Assembly (NCBI GenBank): GCA_039105265.1
Contig: JAPFFF010000013.1
Location: forward strand, 2,852,001-2,916,000
Reading direction: 5' to 3'
Length of the DNA stretch: 64,000 bases
From: Tritrichomonas musculus
Lineage: Eukaryota > Parabasalia > Tritrichomonadida > Tritrichomonadidae
Shown one piece after another: positions 22,018 through 30,714 of the stretch. Positions within the stretch are counted from its first letter, which is position 1; each line of letters starts with the position of its first letter. The notes under the pieces are model-generated. The model ran no database searches. It was not told the DNA's origin and worked only from the letters and a program-made list of their open reading frames with translations. Position numbers and translations under genes: made by a program.

Positions 22018-22090
22018 GGTCTCATAGCTCAGTCGGTAGAGCGTTGTGCTGATAACGCAAAGGTCTAGGGTTCGAGTCCCTGTGGGACCA
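22018..22090 (+). tRNA. tRNA-Ile (anticodon GAU)
   Basis: A 73-nt cloverleaf. The acceptor GGTCTCA pairs with TGGGACC, the discriminator is A, the anticodon loop is CTGATAA on a TTGTG/CGCAA stem, and the T arm is TAGGG-TTCGAGT-CCCTG. No intron. GAU in the wobble position is unusual for a eukaryotic nuclear tRNA-Ile, which normally has AAU. Confidence 0.93.
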
Positions 22091-22938
22091 TTTTTTTCAT
22101 AAATGCAGATATTGAAATGAAAAATTTATTCAATAATCAATTTTAGAGGACATATTCACTTTTTCAACTTTTTTTTTAAAAAAATCAATTTTTTGAGAAA
22201 AAATTTTTTTTGATCATTTTTTTAATAAAAAAAAATTTTTGTATCATTTTTTCCCACTTTTTTGAAAAATATATCAAATAATTATGCTTGTTTTTAGCAA
22301 AGGTATGCTGAAAAAATCTGAAAAAAATATATGATAATGTCCCCAATTTTAGAGTATTTGCAACTCTTTTTTAGAAAAGCCTTCTCAAAAAGTGAAAAAT
22401 AAAACTCAATTATCTTTTTTTATATATGTGTTTGATTGTTTTTATTATTGTTTTATTATAGACAAATTAGCATTTATCATAAATTCAAGAAATATTAAAT
22501 CAAAATATTAAAAATGTTTGAATATATCAATACATATAATTACTACTTAGCGATTTTTCTCTTAAAATAAAGTCTCAAATATTTATAAAATGAAAATATA
22601 CATATGAAAATAAAAAACTATTTTCCCGCGATTTAGATAAATGACTCTAGAAAACAAAATCCAATGAAAAAAAGTTAACACTAATTTTCCTTATATATAA
22701 ATAGTTTTTTTAACCAAAATATCGGGCTTTATGAGCTTATTAATAATATTATACAATTTATAAAAGCATTTCTCTCACATTTTCGCATGAGGGAGCCTTC
22801 CGTTTTTATATGATACCTGAAATTTTGAGATAATTAATTTCTTTATATTCTCATAAATATCATGGGATAGATGTAAAAAATAAGATTTATATACATATTT
22901 GATCTTGGTTTTTGTTTATATCAAAGTCATTATAATTA
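22091..22938. other. Intergenic A+T-rich DNA
   Basis: Homopolymeric A/T blocks follow the tRNA. No gene seen. A TCAAAAAGT motif lies at 22385. Confidence 0.55.
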
Positions 22939-23300
22939 TTTTTAAGGTTCTCCTTTCAAATTCAAAAGATTAAATTCAATGAGATTTCACAAATAAAATA
23001 TACATAAATATCGTTTTTAAAAATGAATTAAAATATGAAATTTATATAGATATATATTTTAAATGATTGAATAAAAACATTTTTATGAAATCTTATCGAT
23101 TTTGTTTTTTTACAGATAGAAATCATAGAATTAAAAAATCAGTAAAATTTTGAATGAAATAAGATTTAATCGTTGAGGCCATATTTTTTTTATTTTTCAC
23201 CAAAACTTTTTCCGAAAAATGCTCTATTGAATTATTTATTCTATGAGTTAATTCAATATTGAATGATTTACATTTTTTTTGGGAAGGAGAACCTTAAAAA
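22939..23300. mobile_element. 362-bp MITE-like element, AAGGTTCTCC ends
   Basis: A perfect 17-bp inverted repeat, TTTTTAAGGTTCTCCTT at 22939-22955 and its complement at 23284-23300, brackets A+T-rich non-coding DNA. Outside the AGGTTCTCC core both ends carry TA, as expected for a Tc1/mariner-type target duplication. No ORF. The family is inferred from the ends only. Confidence 0.6.
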
Positions 23301-23493
23301 ATATGCTGTGAAAGTTTTCTTTATAAAATTTTTCTTTTAAATTTAACAATCAAAAATATCAAAAATATATTCTTAAAATAAATGGAGAAATATGAATTTT
23401 TTATTGAGAAATTTCTTTTTTTTTCTCATATAAAATTGTGTAAGATTCGTATTTTGTGAGAGTTGCATATACTCTTCAATTTCCAAAGAAAAG

Positions 23494-24567
23494 ATGGATT
23501 ATTTGAACAGAATGAGAGAAACTCAAGATTATATTTTAGAATTTCTTGAAGATACAGAAAGTGATCAACAAAAGTTCGACAGACTCTTACCATTATTAAA
23601 TTCAATCAAAACAAAAAAAGATAAATATGAACTCAAATCATTACTATATTTAATTTCAAAGATAACTAAAAATCATTTTCGCTACCCAGCCTTTTTTGAC
23701 CGAATCAAAAAAATAATTATTATTTTTCAAGAAGAAATCAAGCAAACATTTTCAAACGTTGAAATATTTGATATATTCAAGAACAATAAATTGCTTCTTT
23801 TACTTCTCATTGAAAATGAAATAGTTACCCTTGATCAAGATATAATCTCAAAAATCTCAGAAAAGGAGGATTATATAACATTTTTATACCCCGAAATTTC
23901 AAAAGTTCAACCAGATATTAAACCTCGAAATATACCAGAGCATTTTGACGAAAAAAGACGATATGGCGAAAATGATTCATATTGCTGCGATTTGATACGA
24001 AATGACAATGTAGTAGAATTCATTGTTCTTTATAACAAAAATGAAATCAATCTTGAAATGAAAGTTCCATATTCAATATATGAAACAAATCCATTTCTAC
24101 TCAAAAAGGAAGCAACATTGATTGAATATTCCGCATTTTTCGGCTCACTTGACATTTTCAACTTTTTGAGAATGAATGGCATTAGAATGAACTCGTCTTT
24201 ATGGCTTTATGCAATTCATGGGAAAAATGCAGATATAATTCACTGTCTTGAAGAAAATAAAGTTGAAATTGAAAAAAGAGATTTTCAAATGCTTCTTAAA
24301 GAGTCAATAAAATGCCACAACAATGGCCTGGCAAATTATTTCAAGGACAATTTCGTTAAAGAAATTGATATTCATTTACATTACTTTAGGAATGAATTTT
24401 CTTATGCATTCAACTTTTACAATTTCAACTTCATTCCAGATCAACTTGATGAGCCTTTTTTCTTTTTCTACGCGATCGAATACGACTATTTTAATCTTGT
24501 TAATTATTATTTAAAGAATATCAAAAATTTGGACATCAATGGAACAATAATTTTAAGCAAATTATAA
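23494..24567 (+). CDS. DUF3447 half of a DUF3447-LRR-GTPase gene
   Basis: 357 residues from ATG at 23494. It shows the family order: a helical lead (LLYLISKITKNHFRYPAFFDRIKKIIIIF), then YGENDSYCCDLIRNDNVVEFI, SIYETNPFLLKKEATLIEY, FFGSLDIFNFLRMNG and LWLYAIHGKNADIIHCLEE. It stops at 24567. About 120 bp with stops in all frames separate it from the ankyrin-LRR-GTPase frame. No GT-AG intron with trichomonad-like signals was found in the gap, so this is either a recently broken gene or one with an unrecognised intron. Confidence 0.8.
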   Translation: MDYLNRMRETQDYILEFLEDTESDQQKFDRLLPLLNSIKTKKDKYELKSLLYLISKITKNHFRYPAFFDRIKKIIIIFQEEIKQTFSNVEIFDIFKNNKLLLLLLIENEIVTLDQDIISKISEKEDYITFLYPEISKVQPDIKPRNIPEHFDEKRRYGENDSYCCDLIRNDNVVEFIVLYNKNEINLEMKVPYSIYETNPFLLKKEATLIEYSAFFGSLDIFNFLRMNGIRMNSSLWLYAIHGKNADIIHCLEENKVEIEKRDFQMLLKESIKCHNNGLANYFKDNFVKEIDIHLHYFRNEFSYAFNFYNFNFIPDQLDEPFFFFYAIEYDYFNLVNYYLKNIKNLDINGTIILSKL

Positions 24568-24689
24568 TCTTTTTAATAAGGCTTTTAAATCATTTTAAAT
24601 CGAGTTTAGGAAATCAATATTTTAATGGTGATATTTCTATATTAAATTACAATTGAATGAAGTTTCTAAATCAAATTTGATTTTAATAA

Positions 24690-26333
24690 AATTTCAATAA
24701 AAATAATATTTTTAATATAACAGCATTGAAGTTGGCTTGTGTTAGAAATAACCTTGATATTTTTAATCTTTTATTACAATTACCAGAGATTCAAATTGGA
24801 CCAAAATGCTTCCAAAATTGCCTCCAATTGACACAAATTGCAATTCCAGAATCAGTAACTTCAATTGGCGATTATGCATTTAGTGATTGTGCCAATTTAG
24901 AAGTTGTTACAATTCCATCAACAGTAACAAGTATTGGCAACTATTCGTTCAACAAATGTGAAAAACTGGCTGAAATCATTGTTCCTAAATCAGTTACAAC
25001 AATTGGCGATTATGCATTTAGTGATTGTGTCAAATTAGAAGTTGTTACAATTCCATCAACAGTAACAAGTATTGGCAACTATTCGTTCAACAAATGTGAA
25101 AAACTGACTGAAATCATTGTTCCTAAATCAGTTACAACAATTGGCGATTATGCATTTAGTGATTGTGCCAATTTAGAAGTTGTTACAATTCCATCAACAG
25201 TAACAAGTATTGGCAACTATTCGTTCAACAAATGTGAAAAACTGGCTGAAATCATTGTTCCTAAATCAGTTACAACAATTGGCGACAATTTTGTTTCAGG
25301 ATGCACGTCATTGAGGAAGGTGCTGATTCCGAATGAAATACAACATTTTGGCATTCTCAGTTTTCAAAACTTTTCATCATTAGTTGAATATGAGATTCCA
25401 AGAGTCAGGACACAGATTGAAAGAAGTGAATTTGCAGGATGCAAATCGTTAAAAATGATAAAAATCCCGCCAACAGTAACACTCATTGGAAAATATGCAT
25501 TTGAAGATTGTTCATCATTGGAAGAAATCACGATTCCTTCATCAGTTAAAAACATTTGTTTCAATGCTTTCAATAGGTGCACATCGTTGAAAAGCATCAC
25601 AATTGAACAATCATCAAAAGACATTGATAAGTATGCGCAATTAATTAGCATTTCTTTGATGATGAATTACCAATTGCCGAATTATCAAATCAATAAAAAC
25701 AAGATTATTTTCGATGGAAGCTATCATGATGTCGAATTAATAAATAATGATCATCAAAACTCCAGATACAATCTAAAAATTGTTGTTCTTGGGAAATGTG
25801 GTGCTGGCAAGTCCTGCTTTATAGACAGATATGTTACTGGCGAATTTATCATTTCAATGCCACATGCCAATGCAAATATAAAGGACATAGTCCGCGTTAT
25901 TTCTGGAAATAATGTAAGAATTCGTTTTTATGATATTGTCGGAGTAAGATATCACAGTATTGCGCCTTTATATTGTGCAAATGCAGATGGCGCTATTGTT
26001 ACTTTCGATTTGAGCAATCCTGACACTTTCGATGAGGTTCCGAGTTTCTATGACGTTTTGCAAAAGAATGACGAAGTGCCTAAGATTCTTGTTGGATGCA
26101 AATGCGACCTAGAGCATAGAGTTGACAACGTGCAGATTCAAGAAATTGCAAAAGCAAACGACAGCAAATACTTTGAAGTATCGGCCGAAGTAAATGTGAA
26201 TGTTAATGAAACCGCTGAATATATTATATGCGAAGCTTTTAAACATGCTTACTATTCACAAACAATAAAAGAAAAAGGACTTGATATTCATAATGAAGGG
26301 CCAGATCGAGCAAATAAAGGTTGCAGGAGCTAA
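24690..26333 (+). CDS. Ankyrin-BspA LRR-Rab-like GTPase fusion part
   Basis: An open frame without an ATG near its start begins with an ankyrin unit (NITALKLACVRNNLDIFNLL) and continues with about 13 LRR_5 repeats. From about 25780 it carries a small-GTPase domain: P-loop VVLGKCGAGKSCF, G3 DIVG where DTAG-Q is usual, G4 VGCKCDL where NKxD is usual, and G5 SAE. The catalytic Gln position is Val and the base-reading Asn is Cys, so GTP binding and hydrolysis may be altered. The tail ENKGCRS-like end (ANKGCRS) has one Cys but no CaaX or double-Cys prenylation signal. No COR domain follows, so it is not a Roco protein. It depends on the upstream DUF3447 frame for a start codon. Confidence 0.82.
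   Translation, partial: NFNKNNIFNITALKLACVRNNLDIFNLLLQLPEIQIGPKCFQNCLQLTQIAIPESVTSIGDYAFSDCANLEVVTIPSTVTSIGNYSFNKCEKLAEIIVPKSVTTIGDYAFSDCVKLEVVTIPSTVTSIGNYSFNKCEKLTEIIVPKSVTTIGDYAFSDCANLEVVTIPSTVTSIGNYSFNKCEKLAEIIVPKSVTTIGDNFVSGCTSLRKVLIPNEIQHFGILSFQNFSSLVEYEIPRVRTQIERSEFAGCKSLKMIKIPPTVTLIGKYAFEDCSSLEEITIPSSVKNICFNAFNRCTSLKSITIEQSSKDIDKYAQLISISLMMNYQLPNYQINKNKIIFDGSYHDVELINNDHQNSRYNLKIVVLGKCGAGKSCFIDRYVTGEFIISMPHANANIKDIVRVISGNNVRIRFYDIVGVRYHSIAPLYCANADGAIVTFDLSNPDTFDEVPSFYDVLQKNDEVPKILVGCKCDLEHRVDNVQIQEIAKANDSKYFEVSAEVNVNVNETAEYIICEAFKHAYYSQTIKEKGLDIHNEGPDRANKGCRS
24864..25277 (+). repeat. Three tandem 138-bp LRR duplications
   Basis: Three nearly identical 138-bp units start at 24864, 25002 and 25140, each encoding two 23-residue LRR_5 repeats. 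They differ by only a few bases (for example GCC/GTC and GGC/GAC). This is a recent in-frame expansion that lengthens the LRR without breaking it. Confidence 0.9.
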
Positions 26334-26651
26334 ATAATTCATTGATTTTTTTTTTAAAATAATTAATTAAATTTATTTGAAAAATTTATTAAAAAAGTTT
26401 GAAGGAGTAGAAGAATATATATGTGGCCACTTTTCAATAAATTATTACCACTTTCTGATATAATATAAATTTTTTGAATGTGTGTGGCCAAGAGGGTTAT
26501 AATCATATTATAAAAAAATATTAATTAATGTTATTTATTAATAAATCAATAATAAAATATTATTTTTTCTGTAAAAATAAAAAGATAAATATATTTTATG
26601 GATATAGTTAAAAAAAAAAAAAATTTTTTTTGAAAGTATTTGTGACCTTTA
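26334..26651. other. Intergenic region upstream of the ADP-ribosyltransferase gene
   Basis: A+T-rich; two TGTGGCCA motifs lie about 70 bases apart. No initiator was found close to the next ATG. Confidence 0.5.
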
Positions 26652-27413
26652 ATGGCATTAGATTTTACAAAAGCAATTTATATTCATCGTTTGTCATTGA
26701 TTCATCAGACTGATCTTCAGTCAGCTGAAGCTATAATTTCATCGCAAAAAATGCTTCCAGGAACTGATGGATCATTTGGAGGAGGCATATATTTCGCTAA
26801 TACAATTGAGGCTGCTTCCCAAAAAGCACATAGAAGAGGAGTATATTTAATAGCAGATGTTTATTTGGGTAAAGTTTATCCTTGTCCTGTAGATCAATTA
26901 CAATCGGTGCGAGCTGGAAAGCAACAACTTATACAAAATGGTTACAAAGGAGTTATTGGATATCGTATATCTAATGGGAAAGAAATCATAGCATATAATT
27001 CAGACCAAGTTTTTAATATAAAATATTGTTATGGACCACAGAGACCAAATGCTCGCTTCATAACAAATCGAGAAAGATTGACACTTTTTGTCGTCACAAA
27101 TCATATGGATGCTTCAAATATTGTTTCCAAGCAACAATTGCCAAAAACTAAGGGGCCTTTTGGGAAAGCTTTTTACTTGTTCGACACGCTCACAGATGCC
27201 CTGACTGTCCATCCAAACGAGGAAACTTTCCTTGTTGCAGATGTTTTCATGAAAGATTATCTAAAGTTGGAAAAAATTGTTGATGTTGAATCGCGGGCTG
27301 TTTCTAGAAGATGTCGAACATTCATGGGAACTTATAACAATATTAATTATTTCATCATTAAAGACCCGAGCCTAATTAAAAATATTCATTATTGTGGAGG
27401 AAAGAATTGGTGA
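26652..27413 (+). CDS. Protein with two PARP-like ADP-ribosyltransferase domains
   Basis: 253 residues, ATG at 26652. The first half resembles the PARP catalytic core: SLIHQTD with His18, FGGGIYFANT with Tyr47, a LIADVYLGKVY strand, and GKEIIAYNSDQVFNIKYCY with Glu111 where PARPs have (E)YIVYDIAQVNLKYL. The H-Y-E triad thus appears complete, though the domain is very short. The second half repeats the layout (VVTNHMDASNIV with His151, FGKAFYLFDT with Tyr175, LVADVFMKDY, INYFIIKDPSLIKNIHYCGG). It has no Glu at the equivalent place and so is probably non-catalytic. No targeting signal or regulatory PARP domain is seen. It likely attaches ADP-ribose to protein or nucleic acid; the substrate is unknown. 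Confidence 0.75.
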   Translation: MALDFTKAIYIHRLSLIHQTDLQSAEAIISSQKMLPGTDGSFGGGIYFANTIEAASQKAHRRGVYLIADVYLGKVYPCPVDQLQSVRAGKQQLIQNGYKGVIGYRISNGKEIIAYNSDQVFNIKYCYGPQRPNARFITNRERLTLFVVTNHMDASNIVSKQQLPKTKGPFGKAFYLFDTLTDALTVHPNEETFLVADVFMKDYLKLEKIVDVESRAVSRRCRTFMGTYNNINYFIIKDPSLIKNIHYCGGKNW

Positions 27414-27643
27414 AAACCACAAATTAACCATATTATTATTAATTAATAAAAACATATAACATGCTATTTTTTAAAAAAAAAAAAAAATTCTTTTATACAT
27501 ATATATCCATTGTAATAAGATAAAACATTTTATATTAGGGGATGAAATACATTGAATATTTACAAATTTTTTTAAAAAAAATTTATCTGCTAAGGAAGAG
27601 AATTCATGAAAACAACGTTATTTAACAAAAAACATCAAAAACA

Positions 27644-27725
27644 TGGTACCTGTGGGGTTCGAACCCACGCTCCTCACGGAATTGGGGCTTAAATCCAACG
27701 CCTTAGACCACTCGGCCAAAGTACC
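27644..27725 (-). tRNA. tRNA-Leu (anticodon UAA)
   Basis: An 82-nt type II tRNA. The acceptor GGTACTT pairs with AGGTACC, the discriminator is A, the anticodon loop is TTTAAGC on a TTGGA/CCCAA-type stem, and there is a long variable arm before the T arm (GTGGG-TTCGAAC-CCCAC). No intron. Confidence 0.95.
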
Positions 27726-27954
27726 TTCATACCCTTTGTAATTTAAAATATAAAAATTATTACTACATTAATAATAAAAAAGGTAAAAGATGACTAAAAA
27801 AGTTCGTCCAACACACGATACTCAATGAAATCGTAGAATAGAGGAAAATGTGTTTGTAATTTACAGAATTGAATGATTGAAAAGTCAAATACGAACAGAA
27901 ATAATGACAAGAAGAATTTCGACACACACAGCAATATATCTCTTCCAGTCTTAT

Positions 27955-27987
<33 letters not shown>

Positions 27988-28404
27988 ATGATTTTCAAAT
28001 TTCATTAAAAAAAAGTAGTTGTATAATTTCATCTTGCTTTTGATTGATTGCAAATAGCTAAGATGATAATTCCATTTTTTCCTATTGAACCTTTTCTGTT
28101 TTAAATCTCAAATTGATGTTAAGCTAATCATTTCTTTTCGTTTTTTGTATATAAAACCAAACCTAAAAATATTATTATTCCTCTGTTTTTCAAGGTAATA
28201 AACAAGATAATTTTGTAAATTTTCGTTCATTGACTTTAATTAATATAAAAGAATATTGAAAAAAAGTTTATTTATTAAAAAAAATTACGAATTAAACTGG
28301 TTAAATAAATTATTTTTTTCATTACTCATTTTCTTCTTCCGCCTCTTCTGCCCCTTCCAAACGTATTTCGAAGATATCTTAATTTTAATGACTTTTTTGC
28401 AAAA
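27726..28404. other. A+T-rich flank of the G+C-rich island
   Basis: Contains a T-run of about 29 bases near 27958-27986. No convincing gene. The change to G+C-rich sequence is abrupt, near 28405. Confidence 0.55.
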
Positions 28405-28767
28405 AGCAATCAACTGGCCTGGCTGGAGAGCACCGCCGGGCGGATAAACGACTATGTCGGAGCGGCCATCATCGGGTCATGCGGGCTAGATGAGGCATCA
28501 GTCAGCCCAGACATCATCATCAAACGCGCCGACCAAACATACCTGCACAGCAACTACCTCTCGTACACCATTGCCGACAGCAACTCGTGGAGGCGCACCG
28601 TCCGATACTATGCCGAGCTCACTGTGCTGCTGAACGAAAATGGCAGCCGTGCAGTCAGGTCGCTCGATGTGAATATACTCGTGCCGAGAGAGGATTACAA
28701 ATACGTGCGGTGCTCAAGGTTCCAAAGGCGACGCCGTAATGCATACGCGATTGATATAGCATGAGAC
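28405..28767 (+). pseudogene. Island part A: 3' portion of an unknown gene
   Basis: About 120 open codons start exactly at the composition boundary and have no start codon. The C-terminus is very basic (FQRRRRNAYAIDIA), preceded by a beta-rich pattern (RRTVRYYAELTVLLNENG). Not recognised. Its truncation at the boundary marks the left edge of the island. Confidence 0.5.
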
Positions 28768-28773
28768 AACGCG

Positions 28774-29193
28774 ATGCGCATACAGGGTGTGAGCGTAGAT
28801 AGCATGTTGTCATGCATCAATCAATATTGCCAGTTTGATTGCGATGCAATCGAGGATGATGCTGATTTTGATTTGAGTGCCTTGCTCCCGGATGCAAGCG
28901 AGCTGGACATATTCAACAGCGCCGGTGATGAGGAGGATGAGGGTGTGGAAGATTATGGTGTGGCCCAGCGACACAATTACGCAATAGAGCCAATTCCGGC
29001 TGATTCTCATTGCTCAATGAGCAGCATATGGGGGAACACATACTTCATACACCCTGAGGTAACGCAACAGATCATCGATGTGCTCAACTGCAGGGTGCAT
29101 AGCATGGATGAAAAGCAGATCAACCAGCTAGCGTCAGAAGTAATGACCGGGTGCCTCAATCAAACAGTGGCCGCATTTAACATATTCACATAA
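28774..29193 (+). CDS. Island part B: hypothetical 139-residue protein
   Basis: ATG at 28774, a few bases after part A ends. A central acidic stretch (DDADFDLSALLPDASELD, GDEEDEGVED) is followed by a mixed C-terminal region (YFIHPEVTQQIIDVLN). No known domain, signal peptide or membrane segment. The codon use is G+C-rich like the rest of the island. Confidence 0.5.
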   Translation: MRIQGVSVDSMLSCINQYCQFDCDAIEDDADFDLSALLPDASELDIFNSAGDEEDEGVEDYGVAQRHNYAIEPIPADSHCSMSSIWGNTYFIHPEVTQQIIDVLNCRVHSMDEKQINQLASEVMTGCLNQTVAAFNIFT

Positions 29194-29279
29194 TTTTATA
29201 AATATACATTTATCAATAGATATAAATATGCAAGGTGTGTTTTATTATTATATATGTATAATTGATGATTTTTTTTATT

Positions 29280-30105
29280 GCTGTAATGGTTTAGATGTAT
29301 TGTTGAGTTTAGTGGTGATGAAGTTAGCTGCGTTGCGCAGTAGCTCAGTGAAGAATGCGTTATTATGCTGGCCGCTGCTTGCGAATATCCTCATCACGGC
29401 TGTTCTTGCTGCTTGCATGCTCGGCTGTTTGATTGCTGCGAATGTGTTTGTAAATGGCAGCTGGTTGGCTCATTGCGGCATGCCATCTAGCTGTCTGGTC
29501 TTCATCAGTGTCTCGTTGAATATGGCCCTCTGCATGCAGCACTCTCTCTGCACTAGCAAATTGGCCTGCACCACAACAGCGTCCTCCACTGGCACACCCT
29601 CAACAATTTCATCATGGCGAACTGCTTCGAGTGCCGTAATCACCGCCGAGAGCTCGCTGGCTGTCTCTGCAAGGTACCTTGCGGCGAACCGTTCTACCTG
29701 GCTTTCCGGCCCGATGTTAACGACGGCTGACACATTCAGGTGCTTGCAGTCACTGGGCGTGTACGAGTAGTTGATGACGTCGTTGCACATCTCAGCACTC
29801 ATTCTGGCCACATTCACAAGGGCATTAGAGCGGTTGCTCACAAGCAGCATGACGCACTCAGCAACATACGACGCCGCACACTTTCCCATATTCTTAACGA
29901 CATCCAACTTGGTATGCGGGTCTGGCATCACAACAGCTCTCTCGTTAACGCGGCCGTCAATACCGACACGCGTCCGATGGTTGACCAGCTTGTATGGTTT
30001 CGCATATTATAATGTTATCGATCTAATACAGCCATCCCTCCCACTTGTTCCCTTTGTACTCAGTGATATTAAAATCAGCATAATCACTACTGCTATCCAT
30101 TTTTT
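29280..30105 (-). pseudogene. Island part C: minus-strand gene remnant
   Basis: The minus strand carries long stretches of helical, alanine-rich coding sequence, the largest at 29470-29931 (for example ARYLAETASELSAVITALEA). It is broken. No known family. It is the only part oriented against the others. Confidence 0.45.
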
Positions 30106-30143
30106 TAATATATAAATATAATTTAATAAAATAATTTAATAAT

Positions 30144-30464
30144 ATGGATGCGTGCAATAATTTAGTAGTAGCTGATAGCATCGCGTACAACTACGTGCAG
30201 CTATGCGAGGGCGATTGCTGGACGGTCAACATGAGTGCAAATAATGATGTGCAGGAATGGGTGCTCAGCGGTTCTGTGTGCTTCCACATGCGGGACGCGA
30301 CTGCATCGCACAGTGCGGTGTGTGCTTTTGCTATGTTGAGTAATTGTTTTGGATATAGTAACAACGCGAGCACCGTCCAGCCATATCACCAAAATAATAG
30401 AGCTGGCAGTGTTTACCATTATAGCATCATGTGGTTGGATGACATAATGCTCGTATATCTGTAA
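30144..30464 (+). CDS. Island part D: hypothetical 106-residue protein
   Basis: ATG at 30144 after a short A+T-rich gap. Sequence such as DCWTVNMSANNDVQEWVLSG and FHMRDATASHSAVCAFAML has no recognised family. It contains several Cys and no obvious signal peptide. Confidence 0.45.
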   Translation: MDACNNLVVADSIAYNYVQLCEGDCWTVNMSANNDVQEWVLSGSVCFHMRDATASHSAVCAFAMLSNCFGYSNNASTVQPYHQNNRAGSVYHYSIMWLDDIMLVYL

Positions 30465-30714
30465 GTATATTTATATATCATATTGGATGCGTGCGTATTA
30501 AGAGGGGTGCTCGCATTGCCGACAACCGAGCTCGCGGAACAAGCGCCAGATCAAACTATATATATAGCAAGGCAAAGCAGGCTGTCCAAGCACAGAATGA
30601 TTTTTTATTGGTGATGTTGATTATGGAACCAATGGTAGCCATTTTGCACATTAAATAAAAATTAAACCACAGTATAAATATAATATATATTGATTGTATA
30701 TTGATAATTTTGGG

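Noticed and set aside
25364-25651. Minus-strand ORF inside the LRR region
   Set aside because: Antisense shadow of the LRR repeats.
29228-29770. 180-codon plus-strand ORF in the island
   Set aside because: Lies opposite the better-supported minus-strand part and is a composition-driven shadow.
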